Part shown: positions 46,719 through 56,965 of the stretch, in pieces
Layout of the letters: each line of letters opens with the position of its first letter
Numbering within the stretch: the first letter of the stretch is position 1
NCBI RefSeq assembly: GCF_035621455.1
Contig: NZ_CP141823.1
Location: 186,001 to 250,000 of the forward strand
Direction: 5' to 3'
DNA from: Vibrio natriegens NBRC 15636 = ATCC 14048 = DSM 759
GTDB lineage: Bacteria; Pseudomonadota; Gammaproteobacteria; Enterobacterales; Vibrionaceae
DNA length: 64,000 nucleotides
The notes under the pieces: model-generated
What the model saw: the letters and a program-made list of their open reading frames with translations, nothing else
The model's database searches: none
What the model was told of the DNA's origin: nothing
Position numbers and translations under genes: made by a program

Positions 46719-47861
46719 TTAAGCCGAGTGTAAAATCATTGAGGTGAAACTACGCAACTGCTGAGGATCCGGGACACATTTGTAAGTTTCAGCCCAATTG
46801 ACGAGTTGTGCTTTTATCAATTCACACTGTGCTGTAGTCAGCCTGATCCCCATCGCTGTATAGATTGACTCAATGGCCTGCATACCTGAGTGCTTACCCA
46901 GAACCATTTGATGGTCTCGTCCTACCAGACTTGGCTCAACACCCTGATAGTTCTTAATATCCTTGAGTAAGCCATCGACGTGGATGCCCGATTCATGCGT
47001 AAAAGCACAGTCCCCAACGATCGCCTTTTGCGGCATCAGCGGACGGCCAGAGGCGACTTGAACATAGCGACACAAACCTTCAAGCTTTAGTAAATCGACA
47101 CCAGTTTCAGCGTGATTAAGCACCTTCAGCGCAACCGCTATCTCTTCCAGCGCGGCATTACCTGCGCGCTCGCCCAAACCATTCACTGTCGTATTAATAG
47201 AGTTCGCCCCCGCACGTATTGCCGCTAAAGAGTTCGCGGTCGCCATTCCCAAATCGTTATGCGCATGCATCTCAATCTGAAGACCCGTTTGAGCTCGTAA
47301 TTCAGATATGGTCTGGTATGTAGAAAACGGATCGAGAATACCGAGTGTGTCAGCGAAGCGAACCCGGCTCGCGCCAAAAGATTCCGCCACTTCGAGTACC
47401 CGGCATAACACATCATGATCGGCGCGGGATGCGTCCTCCATTCCCACACAGACTTGCATACCGTTATCTATGGCCTGTTGAATGACGGATTCGCAAGCTC
47501 TTATCACCTGCTCCAGTGTCTTATTCAGCTTATGTTTGATTTGCTGGTGCGATACAGGTACCGAAAGATCAAGCCAATCCAGTCCAAGATCAACCGCACA
47601 ATCCACATCTTCCGCTAACATCCGACACCACCCCATCGTCTTGGAATGTGTGAGACTATGGGTGATAGCCTTAATACCCTCACGCTCCCGCTCACCCATC
47701 GCCGGGATACCGACTTCAAGCTCACTGACGCCTGCAGACTCGAGCAATAAAGCAATGTTTACCTTTTCGTCGATGGTAAAGCCCACACCGGGGCTCTGTT
47801 CACCATCACGTAATGTTGTGTCATTGATAATGACATTTAACGGCTGCGCTTGCTTATCCAT
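46719..47861 (-). CDS. nifV: NifV, homocitrate synthase
   Basis: Enzyme of 380 residues that condenses acetyl-CoA and 2-oxoglutarate to homocitrate, the organic ligand of FeMo-co. INDTTLRDGEQSPGVGF is the family N-terminal motif, and MHAHNDLGMATANSLAA and VNGLGERAGNAALEE hold the metal-binding histidines and the active site. The start at 47861 follows AGGAG located in the end of nifS. No LeuA-like regulatory domain, as usual for NifV. Confidence 0.95.
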   Translation of the reverse strand: MDKQAQPLNVIINDTTLRDGEQSPGVGFTIDEKVNIALLLESAGVSELEVGIPAMGEREREGIKAITHSLTHSKTMGWCRMLAEDVDCAVDLGLDWLDLSVPVSHQQIKHKLNKTLEQVIRACESVIQQAIDNGMQVCVGMEDASRADHDVLCRVLEVAESFGASRVRFADTLGILDPFSTYQTISELRAQTGLQIEMHAHNDLGMATANSLAAIRAGANSINTTVNGLGERAGNAALEEIAVALKVLNHAETGVDLLKLEGLCRYVQVASGRPLMPQKAIVGDCAFTHESGIHVDGLLKDIKNYQGVEPSLVGRDHQMVLGKHSGMQAIESIYTAMGIRLTTAQCELIKAQLVNWAETYKCVPDPQQLRSFTSMILHSA

Positions 47862-47871
47862 CGCGACACTC

Positions 47872-49104
47872 CTAGCCATAGACTGGAATAAATTCCGTCT
47901 CACTACCCTGTTGTGTTTCTGAGTTCCAATACGGCGACATTTCACGCAATCGTGCGACGATCGGCGGCAAATGTTCGAGCACATGATCGATATCTTCATC
48001 GGTCGTAAATCGAGACAGAGAAAATCGCAATGTACCGTGGGCCGCAGTAAACGGTATCTGCATCGCTTTCATCACATGAGACGGCTCTAGTGATCCTGAG
48101 GTACAAGCGGACCCCGACGATGCGGCAATACCAACCTGATTCATCATCAACAAAAGCGCCTCACCTTCGACATACTCCACAGCGATGTTGGTGGTATTTG
48201 GAACTCGACGTTTCGGAAAGCCCGTCACAAAGCAATTGGGAATTCGCGCAAGTAGCCCTTGTTCAAGCCGATCGCGAAGCATTTGAATTCGATGTGTTTC
48301 TGTTTCAAGTGCTACACATGCCAGTTCAGCAGCCTTACCCATTGCGATGACAGATGCTGCGTTTTCCGTGCCAGCACGTCTTCCACGCTCTTGGTGTCCA
48401 CCACGTAATAACGGACGGAACTTAGTGCCACGTTTTACATATAAAGCCCCAATCCCTTTTGGCGCATGAAACTTGTGCCCCGAAATAGACAACATATCAA
48501 TCGGGCAAGTTTGTACATTTACCGGGCATTTCCCTACCATTTGGACCGCGTCTACATGAACAATCACACCAAATGATTTCGCCAGTTGAGCGACTTGTTC
48601 AATAGGAAATATCGTGCCGGTTTCATTGTTGGCCCACATGATAGAAAGTATCGCAACATTGCGGCTTAAAGCCGCTTTGAGGGCAGTCATGTCGAGGCGA
48701 CCTTTTTTATCCACACCTATCCAGTGAACGGTGTAGCCTTTGCGCTCCAATGTCTGACAAAGTTGTAGCGTCGCCGGATGCTCAACTTGTGTGGTAATGA
48801 TCTCTTTCTTATCTGGGTAGGCTTCAACCGCAGATAGAATGGCCGTAGAAGTCGCTTCGGTCGCACAAGAAGTGAAAATGACTTCGCTTGCGTGTTCCGC
48901 ACCAATTAACTGCTGAACTTGTTCGCGTGCTGTCTCCATCGCATGACCGACGGCGGCTCCAAGACGATGAATCGAAGAAGGATTGCCATAAAAAGTATCG
49001 AGATACGGTAACATCACTTCGAGCGCTTTAGGGTCAATACGGGTTGTCGCATTGTTATCAAGGTAAACCAGCTTATCACTGCTTAATTTAGCGTTATACG
49101 TCAT
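47872..49104 (-). CDS. nifS: NifS, cysteine desulfurase
   Basis: PLP enzyme of 410 residues that supplies sulfur to NifU for Fe-S clusters. [14 protein letters not shown] holds the PLP lysine, and [16 protein letters not shown] the persulfide cysteine. The start at 49104 ([20 protein letters not shown]) follows GGAAGG and overlaps nifU by 11 bp. A longer frame to 49170 is within nifU only. Confidence 0.95.
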   Translation of the reverse strand: MTYNAKLSSDKLVYLDNNATTRIDPKALEVMLPYLDTFYGNPSSIHRLGAAVGHAMETAREQVQQLIGAEHASEVIFTSCATEATSTAILSAVEAYPDKKEIITTQVEHPATLQLCQTLERKGYTVHWIGVDKKGRLDMTALKAALSRNVAILSIMWANNETGTIFPIEQVAQLAKSFGVIVHVDAVQMVGKCPVNVQTCPIDMLSISGHKFHAPKGIGALYVKRGTKFRPLLRGGHQERGRRAGTENAASVIAMGKAAELACVALETETHRIQMLRDRLEQGLLARIPNCFVTGFPKRRVPNTTNIAVEYVEGEALLLMMNQVGIAASSGSACTSGSLEPSHVMKAMQIPFTAAHGTLRFSLSRFTTDEDIDHVLEHLPPIVARLREMSPYWNSETQQGSETEFIPVYG

Positions 49105-49984
49105 AAGAGCCTTCCTTTTTAATCGTGTTCGATGCGTTTTGTTGAACTGGGAATACCGTAAAAGCGTCACCCAAGGCTTGAGTGATTTTTTGTTCCAAGT
49201 TCGCCATCGTCAGGCCAGATAAGCCACATCCAACACATGCGCCGCTCATTTCAACAAAAATGATATTGTCTTCAATATCGACCAGGCTAATGTCACCACC
49301 ATCGGCTTGCACCGAAGGACGAACTTGTTCAATGATGGACTCAACAATGGCGACGATCTCAGTTTCCGGCTCATCGAGTTTTTTGGATACATCAGTAATC
49401 AAACCTTGTTCTGCCATTTCTTTAAGGCAATCTTCTAATACCCACTCAATTTTTTCATGGCAAGAGGTGCATGCTCCGCCCGCCTTGGTGTAGTTGATCA
49501 CTTCTTCAAGTGTGGTGAGTTTATTGGCTGCGACCACGCGTTTTATCATCAAGTCATCAATAGCAAAGCACTTGCAGATTAACTCACCTTCTTCATGGTC
49601 ATCTTCTAACGTTTCACCACGATAGTTAGCGACTGCCGCATGTAATGCTTCCATCCCCATTACAGAACAATGCATTTTTTCTGGCGGTAGACCATCAAGA
49701 TATTCCGCGATGTCGTTATTTGTAATGCTCATGGCCTCATCAAGTGATTTACCGATGATCATCTCTGTCAGTGCTGATGACGACGCAATCGCGCTTCCAC
49801 ACCCGAAGGTTTGAAAACCAGCGTCTAAGATCACTTCAGTGTCAGGTTCAACTTTAAGCGTTAAACTCAATGCGTCTCCGCAACTGATTGAACCAACATC
49901 CCCACGTGCATTAGCGTCACTAACTAATTTTGCGTTTTTTGGATGAAAGAAGTGTTCCTTCACCTTTTCCGAGTAATCCCACAT
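49094..49984 (-). CDS. nifU: NifU, Fe-S cluster scaffold
   Basis: Three-part scaffold of 296 residues. The N-terminal IscU-like domain has its three cysteines ([21 protein letters not shown]), the central [2Fe-2S] domain has CKC and [10 protein letters not shown], and the C-terminal Nfu domain has the motif CVGC. The ATG at 49984 follows AAGGAG; a GTG two codons earlier overlaps that site. It starts the nifUSVWZM-modABC operon and has its own sigma-54 promoter. Confidence 0.95.
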   Translation of the reverse strand: MWDYSEKVKEHFFHPKNAKLVSDANARGDVGSISCGDALSLTLKVEPDTEVILDAGFQTFGCGSAIASSSALTEMIIGKSLDEAMSITNNDIAEYLDGLPPEKMHCSVMGMEALHAAVANYRGETLEDDHEEGELICKCFAIDDLMIKRVVAANKLTTLEEVINYTKAGGACTSCHEKIEWVLEDCLKEMAEQGLITDVSKKLDEPETEIVAIVESIIEQVRPSVQADGGDISLVDIEDNIIFVEMSGACVGCGLSGLTMANLEQKITQALGDAFTVFPVQQNASNTIKKEGSYDV

Positions 49985-50034
49985 AGCCACTCCTTGGTTG
50001 AATATCTTTCGGTTCTTTCGATATTGTTACCGTT

Positions 50035-50048
50035 GCAATAACCCGACC
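50035..50048 (-). promoter_or_regulatory. Sigma-54 promoter of nifUSVWZM-modABC
   Basis: The minus strand reads TTGGTCGGGTTATTGCA: GG (50048-50047), 10 bases, GC (50036-50035), 51 bp before the nifU ATG. Confidence 0.85.
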
Positions 50049-50143
50049 AAGATCACGAAAAGGCACAACCATATGATTTTTAAGAAGTAAAAAATGCTCT
50101 TGATGTGACATTGGAATAAGAACGACAAAATTGTCATACCGTT

Positions 50144-50159
50144 TGTAGGGTTTATAACA
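50144..50159 (-). promoter_or_regulatory. NifA upstream activator site for nifU
   Basis: TGT-AGGGTTTATA-ACA fits TGT-N10-ACA, 96 bp upstream of the -24 element. Confidence 0.78.
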
Positions 50160-50204
50160 AAACAAATTGTCAGCTAAGAAACATTAAGGGGATAAAAAGG
50201 ACTG

Positions 50205-50231
50205 ACTAAAAAAGGATGAGAACTCATCCTT
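50205..50231 (-). terminator. Terminator after fdxB
   Basis: AAGGATGAG-AA-CTCATCCTT, a 9-bp stem. On the minus strand it runs into TTTTTTTAG. It separates the nifENX-fdxB transcript from the nifU promoter. Confidence 0.88.
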
Positions 50232-50238
50232 TTGTTAT

Positions 50239-50529
50239 TTATGCAGAGGGTGCGGTGAACGTCTGACAGTTTTTAGGACAAACTTTGGCGCAGGACATAC
50301 ATCCGATACAGTCCATTTGGTCTTTCAGAGTCATCACCATCATGATTTCGTCTTCATCATAATAGTCATCATCATCATCCGTGGCCTCCTTCTCAATTAA
50401 GTCGAAGACATTTCGGGAGCACACTTTAAAGCAGCGGCCACACCCTATACATTTTTGTTCATCAATCGCCTCGATAAATTGAGGTGCCCACGGTTCACCA
50501 CCTCGGGTATAACTGAGTTGCGTCGTCAT
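50239..50529 (-). CDS. fdxB: Nif-specific ferredoxin III (FdxB)
   Basis: Two-cluster ferredoxin of 96 residues. The motifs are CIGCGRCFKVCSRNVF and CIGCMSCAKVCPKNC. The stretch between them is long and strongly acidic (ATDDDDDYYDEDE). The start at 50529 follows AAGGATG; an earlier ATG at 50538 lies in that site. It is located after nifX, the usual place for this ferredoxin, which is thought to serve FeMo-co assembly. Confidence 0.92.
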   Translation of the reverse strand: MTTQLSYTRGGEPWAPQFIEAIDEQKCIGCGRCFKVCSRNVFDLIEKEATDDDDDYYDEDEIMMVMTLKDQMDCIGCMSCAKVCPKNCQTFTAPSA

Positions 50530-50551
50530 ATTAACCATCCTTGTTTTACAA

Positions 50552-51031
50552 TTACCATTCTTCATCCATTAGCTGAGTGAGCCTCTTTTCGGTGCCTGAG
50601 GTGTCGGGCTGCTTATTTTTCTTTAGCGCTCTGGAAAGCCATCCTGTGTGAGCGCTGTCTAACTCAGACAGGACTTCATTCAATAAAAAGTGAATGTCGC
50701 ATTTCTCATTTACTTTGACTGGCTGGATATCACACTCCAACAATTGTCGTATCGCCGAAGCACCGCACGCATTACAGAATATTGCTGCGCACCCCGATAA
50801 ATCTTCGATACGACTGGGTAACTTATCGTGTGCAGGGCCGCTAGTTCGGTACTCAATGGCTTCCATCAGGTGCCACTCGGTGTGGTAGATACCGTAAATC
50901 AATACACCTTTCGCAGAACCAAAGTGTTGGTCAACCGTTTGTCTATCTGACGTAGTAAAAGCAATTTTAACGCGCAGTTTTTCCTGAGTTGGCTCCGGTG
51001 GAAGATATAGCCTTCTTTTTGTCGACTTCAT
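50552..51031 (-). CDS. nifX: NifX, FeMo-co precursor carrier
   Basis: Protein of 159 residues that shuttles NifB-co and VK-cluster between NifB and NifEN. The Dinitrogenase-cofactor domain is seen at residues about 18-125 (RVKIAFTTSDRQTVDQHFGSAKG, FCNACGASAIRQLL). It overlaps nifN by 4 bp. Confidence 0.93.
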   Translation of the reverse strand: MKSTKRRLYLPPEPTQEKLRVKIAFTTSDRQTVDQHFGSAKGVLIYGIYHTEWHLMEAIEYRTSGPAHDKLPSRIEDLSGCAAIFCNACGASAIRQLLECDIQPVKVNEKCDIHFLLNEVLSELDSAHTGWLSRALKKNKQPDTSGTEKRLTQLMDEEW

Positions 51032-52398
51032 AACCCCTCCGTTGTTGGTAACACGTCATTTGCACCAAAACGATAGTAGCTTACGTGGGGTGTTACCTCG
51101 TCTTTGTGGTTGCGAAGCAACAAGTTGGCAAGTGCGAACAGTCGTTGACGAGCACCTTCATAGCCTGTTTGTTTGAGCTCCATATTTCCGAACTGGTCAA
51201 AACATGGATAGCCGACCCGCATAACAGGGACAACCGGCTCACATACGTTGGCACAATGGCTGTTACCAATCACTAAGGTTAACTCCGGGTTGGACAGATC
51301 GATGCACGATAAGTCACCAACAATTACTTCTTGTGCTTGCATGTCTTGCAAACCCGGGACATCTAACGTCGTGACGACCTGACTAACGGTACCACCTGCC
51401 ATGGTGATTAGGTCAACGTAACCACTCGCCAAGTCGGGTTCAAGTGCGATGGTGTATTGCTCGCCACTGAGCAAAAAATGAACATCGAGTAATGCATCCT
51501 GCAGTCGTTGACGCTCACGTGTTATCCAGCCGGGCACAGCGCGACCACTTATCTCCGATAACGTCATGATAAATTGGTCGATTACGTCCAGGTTCATTGC
51601 CATCCCAAATTGGTGATAGCGAATACCGAACCTCACTTTAAGCCACCTTGCTACCTCATCGAGAGATTCGCCGAATACCAACGTGATAGCGCTGTCAGCC
51701 ATCAACTCAACTTCAAGGACCGAAGTACCTCCAGTACTGGTCGCGCTAAAATCCTCTCGACCTAAATGACCGTCTAACGAAAGCGATAAGTCAGGCACAA
51801 TGACAGAGTCCAATTCGAATGCTTCCACGTAGCGTTTAATCGTTTCAATATCCGCAGAAGTCATTCCTATAGAACAAAGGATATTCACTTGTTTGCGCTG
51901 TTTGTCTCGACCTGTCGGCCCTTTAACCAATTGCTTCACCACACTACGAACCGTATGCGCGTATCCAGTTTGCATGGAACCGACAAAATCCGGCGTCAGA
52001 ACAGGAACAATTCTCGTATCCGAATATTGCGGGTGCTTGAGAGTGAATTCAGTAATGCTGTGATACAGGTCAGCCCCCTGCATTTCAGTTAAACCCGTGC
52101 TCATAAGTACGATCAATTCTGGCGCGTGTTTTTCACATAATACTTGTAGTGCTTCGCTTACATTACCCTCTCCGCCCATAACTGCAGAAACTTGGTCAAT
52201 TGCCGTGTTCTGCAATGGAATCGGCTCCCTCAAATGTTGGATAAGGTAAACTTTAGTGAACGCACTACAACCTTGAGAGCCGTGCATCAAAGGTATGGAG
52301 CCAGCAAAACCAAGGGTCGCCAACGTAGCTCCCGTTGCCGGGCTCGTTTTTAACGGCTGGGTAACCAGTGGTGAATTTTGTTTGATTGGAGTAACCAT
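51028..52398 (-). CDS. nifN: NifN, FeMo-co scaffold beta subunit
   Basis: NifK paralogue of 456 residues forming the NifEN scaffold. IPLMHGSQGCSAFTKVYL and the early GATLATLGFAGS are typical. The cysteine equivalent to the third P-cluster ligand is absent (LMSTGLTEMQGADL), as expected for NifN. The ATG at 52398 lies after AAGGAG, which is in the last codons of nifE; one base separates the genes. Confidence 0.95.
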   Translation of the reverse strand: MVTPIKQNSPLVTQPLKTSPATGATLATLGFAGSIPLMHGSQGCSAFTKVYLIQHLREPIPLQNTAIDQVSAVMGGEGNVSEALQVLCEKHAPELIVLMSTGLTEMQGADLYHSITEFTLKHPQYSDTRIVPVLTPDFVGSMQTGYAHTVRSVVKQLVKGPTGRDKQRKQVNILCSIGMTSADIETIKRYVEAFELDSVIVPDLSLSLDGHLGREDFSATSTGGTSVLEVELMADSAITLVFGESLDEVARWLKVRFGIRYHQFGMAMNLDVIDQFIMTLSEISGRAVPGWITRERQRLQDALLDVHFLLSGEQYTIALEPDLASGYVDLITMAGGTVSQVVTTLDVPGLQDMQAQEVIVGDLSCIDLSNPELTLVIGNSHCANVCEPVVPVMRVGYPCFDQFGNMELKQTGYEGARQRLFALANLLLRNHKDEVTPHVSYYRFGANDVLPTTEGL

Positions 52399-52399
52399 A

Positions 52400-53818
52400 T
52401 CAGGCTCCTTTTTCAATGATGGCAGAAGTGAATGTTGTGTCTTCGACGATCCAGGGAGCCTGACTTTGAACGGTTTGCCAGATGGGCGCTTCTATTGTTC
52501 TACATAGCTCTTTTGCTAACGTAAGCATGCCCTCGTAACCAGCATAGGCATGTTCCCGCTCTTGGTTAATATCTAAAAAAGGCAGCTTCGCTTTTAATGC
52601 GGTGTACATATTTCGGCCACCAGCAATCATGACATCAGCGTGATGTTGATGATAAGTATCGAGCAACAACCTGGCGCCACCTTCATCCAGCATGAGAGCG
52701 TCTTTGCCCATTATCTCCAGAATTTTATTTTTATCTGATTGTGTGGATTTACGGGTACCGGTAGCGACACACTCAATGCCAAGCTCTTGTAGGGCGCTCA
52801 CGACTGACCAGGACTTAACGCCTCCGGTATAAAGCAGCGCTCGCTTACCACGCAACTTTTCTGCGTAGGGTACCAAAGCCGAGCGAATGCGACTTTCTTC
52901 TTCTGCAATCAACGCTTCTACTTCTTCGCTCAGTTTGGGGTCACCAAGTAAACGGGCAAATTCTCGTAGTGAATTCGATGTATCTTCGACACCGTAAAAG
53001 CTTCCTTCAAACCAAGGTATACCCCATTTTTCTTCTAGTTTTCGTGCAACATTCACTTGTGCTCGGGCACAAACGACCATGGCAGCGTCTGCACGATGCA
53101 TAGTTTGTATTTGGTGGAACTGAGTGTCACCCGCCATACAGCACAACACTCTTAACCCTAAACGCTCAAATAATGGCGATACATGCCAAAACTCTCCGGC
53201 AATGTTGTATTCACCAATAAGAACGATATCGTGTACTAGCCGAGTTGAGTCGTGAAGCATTTTTGGTTTCGCTGGAGGCTCGGCGCTGCCCACGACGTGT
53301 TCAACCATCACATTACCGGCGATTCGGTTACCCAGGTTTTTATTACCATAAAAGCCAGCCGCATCGACAGGAATCACAGGGATGTTCCAACGCTCTGTGG
53401 CAAGAGAACAGATGGCTTCAATGTCATTCCCTTCGAGGGCAGGTACGCAGGTCATATAAACAAAAACCGCAGGTGGTTGATGTTGTTTAATCAGCTGTTT
53501 TATCGCGTGTAGCAGACGTTTCTCCGCTCGCCCCATGATAACGTCCTGCTCATTGAGGTCCGTGGTGAATCCATATCGAAACAGATTACTGCCCAGAGCT
53601 CGAGTCCCGCGGTTGTTCCAGCTGTTTCCCGCACAGCCAATCGGACCATGCACAATGTGCCCCACATCCGCTATGGGTAATAAACTTATCTGAGCGCCAT
53701 CAAAACAACAGCCACCAGCCGTCGCCCCAGGTTTTGGTCGGCTACAACCACTTTTTTCTCCGCTGTTGTGCTCACAGGCGGGTTCATCTTGCAGTAACTT
53801 GATCTCCGATCGCTTCAT
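52400..53818 (-). CDS. nifE: NifE, FeMo-co scaffold alpha subunit
   Basis: NifD paralogue of 472 residues. [36 protein letters not shown] and [13 protein letters not shown] carry the ligands of the NifEN cluster. The ATG at 53818 follows AAGGAG. It has its own sigma-54 promoter and NifA site in the 150 bp upstream, so nifENX-fdxB can be made separately from nifHDK. Confidence 0.96.
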   Translation of the reverse strand: MKRSEIKLLQDEPACEHNSGEKSGCSRPKPGATAGGCCFDGAQISLLPIADVGHIVHGPIGCAGNSWNNRGTRALGSNLFRYGFTTDLNEQDVIMGRAEKRLLHAIKQLIKQHQPPAVFVYMTCVPALEGNDIEAICSLATERWNIPVIPVDAAGFYGNKNLGNRIAGNVMVEHVVGSAEPPAKPKMLHDSTRLVHDIVLIGEYNIAGEFWHVSPLFERLGLRVLCCMAGDTQFHQIQTMHRADAAMVVCARAQVNVARKLEEKWGIPWFEGSFYGVEDTSNSLREFARLLGDPKLSEEVEALIAEEESRIRSALVPYAEKLRGKRALLYTGGVKSWSVVSALQELGIECVATGTRKSTQSDKNKILEIMGKDALMLDEGGARLLLDTYHQHHADVMIAGGRNMYTALKAKLPFLDINQEREHAYAGYEGMLTLAKELCRTIEAPIWQTVQSQAPWIVEDTTFTSAIIEKGA

Positions 53819-53874
53819 GCGTCTCTCCTTGAGTTGCAACAGTTAAAGTTGAGATACCAAACACTTTGTTAGCT

Positions 53875-53888
53875 GCAAGCGCCATTCC
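53875..53888 (-). promoter_or_regulatory. Sigma-54 promoter of nifENX-fdxB
   Basis: The minus strand reads GTGGAATGGCGCTTGCAG: GG (53888-53887), 10 bases, GC (53876-53875), 57 bp before nifE. Confidence 0.85.
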
Positions 53889-53939
53889 ACCTATAACCTA
53901 TTGATTAATAAAGATACCAACAAAGATAAAAGCTGACAT

Positions 53940-53955
53940 TGTCGTAAAGCCGACA
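53940..53955 (-). promoter_or_regulatory. NifA upstream activator site for nifE
   Basis: TGT-CGTAAAGCCG-ACA matches TGT-N10-ACA, 52 bp from the -24 element, between the nifY-linked small gene and nifE. Confidence 0.8.
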
Positions 53956-53967
53956 AAAAACGCGCCG

Positions 53968-54267
53968 CTATTCGTGGAGAGCGACAACCAAACCGGAGCT
54001 CGCTTCCGGGTAATGTGTCAGCGTCAAACATCCCGACGCTTGTTGTGCGTACAAATAAAGATCGTAATGGCCGTAACTCTGATAGGGTTCACGACATCCC
54101 ATCTCGTCTTCGCTACACAACGTAATTCTCACGTTAGGGTAACGTTCAGTGAGCCGTGTTTGCTCATTTACGCCTTGCGCAATCAGCTTATCTATTTCCA
54201 TACCCAGTTGTTCCAGCAGATTAGCCGTGAGCGGGAATGGCTCGTGGAAAGCGTTTACGTTATTCAT
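53968..54267 (-). CDS. Small nif-cluster protein of unknown function
   Basis: Protein of 99 residues (MNNVNAFHEPFPLTANLLEQ) encoded after nifY with an 8-bp overlap, so clearly part of the nifHDKTY transcript. I cannot name the family with certainty; it may correspond to the small uncharacterised proteins (DUF6129-like) annotated in some gammaproteobacterial nif clusters. No metal motif; two cysteines (ITLCSEDEMGC) and a third in ASGCLTLTHYP. No signal peptide, so cytoplasmic. Confidence 0.75.
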   Translation of the reverse strand: MNNVNAFHEPFPLTANLLEQLGMEIDKLIAQGVNEQTRLTERYPNVRITLCSEDEMGCREPYQSYGHYDLYLYAQQASGCLTLTHYPEASSGLVVALHE

Positions 54268-54949
54268 AAGCGGGTTCCCCGTGATGCTGAGGAACATAAG
54301 TACCAAGCAGTTTCTGAATCCAGGGAGGTGGCGTATTTGCCAGCATAACCTGCAACTCTTCCATCACGGTTTTTGCCTCAACAGCTTGCGGGCGTTTAAT
54401 TGGGTGGACGTTAGCTCTGGTCACGCGTGCCGCTGCAGGGCCGCCAATCGACAAAGTAAACAGTATCTGGCATCCTTTAATCAGCTCTACTAAATGCAGA
54501 GCACGCTCCTCGCCTTGCCACTCTCGGTTCACTTCACTGACTTGAATAAGCTGAAATTCTGTCTCGTTTACTTCGTAAATAAGAATACGCAGGCACGATC
54601 CGTAATGCCCGTTTACCATTTCACCCTGATTAGAGGTTAATGCGACAGTCAGTTTGGGACCGTCCAAAGACACAGAAGGCGTCACCCGAGGTGGTTCAAC
54701 GTCACCAATTTCTGTACTAGTCAGTATCGTATAAGCGTGACTGATGTCTTTACGCGTTTGTTCTCCATCCAGAGAGAGAATTAAAAGACGGAACGCTTTG
54801 GGAGAAATTCGCATCAGTTCTGTTTCAGTTAATGGCGCACTCACATGCTGCACCAGTAACCCTAGTAAACCACTAACGTCAATGTTAGGAAGTGATTTCG
54901 CCGCTAGCGCGATACGCAGTGCAACCGAAGGGGTAATTTCTTCGTTCAT
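54260..54949 (-). CDS. nifY: NifY, apo-dinitrogenase-binding protein
   Basis: Protein of 229 residues. The N-terminal SAM-like helical domain (about 1-90) recognises apo-MoFe protein, and the C-terminal NifX-like domain (KLTVALTSNQGEMVNGHYGSC to about 210) binds FeMo-co, with LSIGGPAAARVTRANVHPIK typical of NafY/NifY. It lies after nifT, as in Klebsiella and Azotobacter. Confidence 0.92.
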   Translation of the reverse strand: MNEEITPSVALRIALAAKSLPNIDVSGLLGLLVQHVSAPLTETELMRISPKAFRLLILSLDGEQTRKDISHAYTILTSTEIGDVEPPRVTPSVSLDGPKLTVALTSNQGEMVNGHYGSCLRILIYEVNETEFQLIQVSEVNREWQGEERALHLVELIKGCQILFTLSIGGPAAARVTRANVHPIKRPQAVEAKTVMEELQVMLANTPPPWIQKLLGTYVPQHHGEPAYE

Positions 54950-54962
54950 AACCTGTCCTCCT

Positions 54963-55181
54963 CTAAGCAGCCTGAAGTCGCTTAGCTCTTACGGTGATCG
55001 GTAACTTTGGCTTGTTCATGGGTTCGATGTAATACACCGCGCCACTCGATAGATGAACCTCTCCACCCCATTTATTGTCTTCGTCAAATTCAAAGTGAGT
55101 AATGTTTTCTTCAAGGTCTTTCTTAGCGAGGTAAAGGCTAAGTTCTCCAACCTCATTGTATTGAATCATTACGTTGGCCAT
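54963..55181 (-). CDS. nifT: NifT
   Basis: Small protein of 72 residues (MANVMIQYNEVGELSLYLAK, DLEENITHFE, WGGEVHLSSG) matching NifT/FixU. Its role is unknown and not essential in tested species. It lies 125 bp after nifK. That gap holds a TGTGG/CCACA hairpin that might process or stabilise the nifHDK message. Confidence 0.93.
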   Translation of the reverse strand: MANVMIQYNEVGELSLYLAKKDLEENITHFEFDEDNKWGGEVHLSSGAVYYIEPMNKPKLPITVRAKRLQAA

Positions 55182-55306
55182 GCTCTTCTCCTTTATTCAA
55201 TGAGAAAGGGCTGAACTAAAGCGTGCTAACCTGTTGTGGTTTAATGCTATCCACATGGAGCCCCCTAGTACCAGCCCTCTGTATCCAATCCTTTATGGCT
55301 TATGAT

Positions 55307-56878
55307 TTAGCGAACCAAATCAAAACCAAGGTCGGTTTTACCAAGCGTCATGGTGTCACGGTCAAGTTTGGCTAGTACTTCATTAACCAGTGTCGTCAGG
55401 ATGTACATCGCACCTTCATACCCAAGCGTTGTGCTGCGATGGAGGTGATGACGGTCGAAGATTGGGAATCCAATGCGAACCAAAGGAACTTGGAACTCTT
55501 CACCTTTCGCTTTGGTATCGCGCTCAATGAACTTACCGTAAGAGTTGCCAATTAGCAGATCTGGCTTATCGGTAAACATCAGTGAACGCAGATGCCAAAG
55601 ATCTTTGCCCACTAGAATTTCTGCTCCCTGACCGTAAGGGCTGTCTGCCAACATAGACTCCAGTGCTTTGCGCCAGCGTTTATTACCGTTGTGACACAGT
55701 ACATGTTTGATTTCACAGCCAAGTTCCATCAAGAACTTACACATACCAGACAAGTAATCCGGATCACCATAAAGCGACACTTTGACACCATGTAACCAGG
55801 TATGAGAGTCGGTCATCATGTCGACCAAACGGCCTCGCTCTGTACTCAATGACTCAGGGATCGGTTGTCCAGTTAGCTCAGAAACTTTCATTAAGAAATT
55901 GTCTGTCCACTCTAAGCCCATCGGAATATCCAGCGCTGGCACATCTTGTTTCCAGGTCGTTTCGACAAATTTTTTCGTTTTTGGTAACTGTGTTGGAGTG
56001 AGAAGCAGCGTGGCTTTTGCGTTAGGCGCGCGCTTAACTTCATCGACTTTGGTACCACCCGCGTACATGCGATATTCACCATCTGCCGGGGTGTCTAAAA
56101 CCTCTGACGGATCAGAAAGCATCTGATAATCGACACCCATCTCACCCAACATACGGTGAATAACGCGGTAATTACCTAAATAGGTTTCAAAGCCAGGGAC
56201 AATATTGAGAGCGTTGGTTGAACCTGGTGTATAGGTTTCGCCGCTGTTCACAGTAAAGTAACGTAATACCCCCTCTAACATTCCATCCCAACCATTGGTG
56301 TGGCTGCCGACGAAACTTGGTGTATGAGCAAATGGTGTCGGCACAGAAGCAGGTAGGTAACCGCCCTCTTTCGCATTACCAATAAAGGCATTTAAGTCAT
56401 CACCAATAACCTCAGCCATACATGTGGTCGATACCGCAATCATCTCTGGTTTATACAGGGCATAAGCATTTTGCAGACCATAAAACATGTTGTTTTGGCC
56501 ACCAAATACGGCTGCATCTTCCGTCATCGAGTCAGACACACAGGCAACAGGTTCTTTAAAATGACGGTTAAAATACGTTCTAAAATACGCCACGCAACCT
56601 TGTGAACCGTGGACATAAGGCAACGTTTTTTCAAAGCCGAGTGCACACAATACAGAACCAAGGGGCTGACACGCTTTCGCTGGGTCGATGGTAATGTGTT
56701 TACGATTAAAGTTGAGCTCTTGGTATTCCTTCGTCGTGGTCCATTCAAACACTTCTTTCACTTTGTTTGCTTCAACAGCTTCCTCAAAGTGACTGCGTTT
56801 ATTCGCGAGCAACTCTTGGTATTCTGGCTCTTGAAACAGTGAATAACCCGCTTTGATCTCTTCAATATTCTGAGTCAT
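55307..56878 (-). CDS. nifK: NifK, MoFe protein beta subunit
   Basis: Nitrogenase subunit of 523 residues. P-cluster ligands are C70 (KACQPLG), C95 (HGSQGCVAYF) and C153 (STTCMAEVIGDD), the same numbers as in Azotobacter vinelandii. The N-terminal extension of the long NifK type is present. The ATG follows GGTAGGAG. It is preceded by nifD (87 bp). Confidence 0.98.
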   Translation of the reverse strand: MTQNIEEIKAGYSLFQEPEYQELLANKRSHFEEAVEANKVKEVFEWTTTKEYQELNFNRKHITIDPAKACQPLGSVLCALGFEKTLPYVHGSQGCVAYFRTYFNRHFKEPVACVSDSMTEDAAVFGGQNNMFYGLQNAYALYKPEMIAVSTTCMAEVIGDDLNAFIGNAKEGGYLPASVPTPFAHTPSFVGSHTNGWDGMLEGVLRYFTVNSGETYTPGSTNALNIVPGFETYLGNYRVIHRMLGEMGVDYQMLSDPSEVLDTPADGEYRMYAGGTKVDEVKRAPNAKATLLLTPTQLPKTKKFVETTWKQDVPALDIPMGLEWTDNFLMKVSELTGQPIPESLSTERGRLVDMMTDSHTWLHGVKVSLYGDPDYLSGMCKFLMELGCEIKHVLCHNGNKRWRKALESMLADSPYGQGAEILVGKDLWHLRSLMFTDKPDLLIGNSYGKFIERDTKAKGEEFQVPLVRIGFPIFDRHHLHRSTTLGYEGAMYILTTLVNEVLAKLDRDTMTLGKTDLGFDLVR

Positions 56879-56965
56879 AGTTTCTCTCCTACCGTGCCAC
56901 TAATCTGTGAACGCCGGTTCGGTTAATACAATTGGAAATCCCTTCCCACATTAGCGTTAAGTGCT

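Noticed and set aside
55182..55306. Separate promoter before nifT
   Set aside because: No GG-N10-GC with a NifA site was found; only a small TGTGG/CCACA hairpin is seen in the 125-bp gap.
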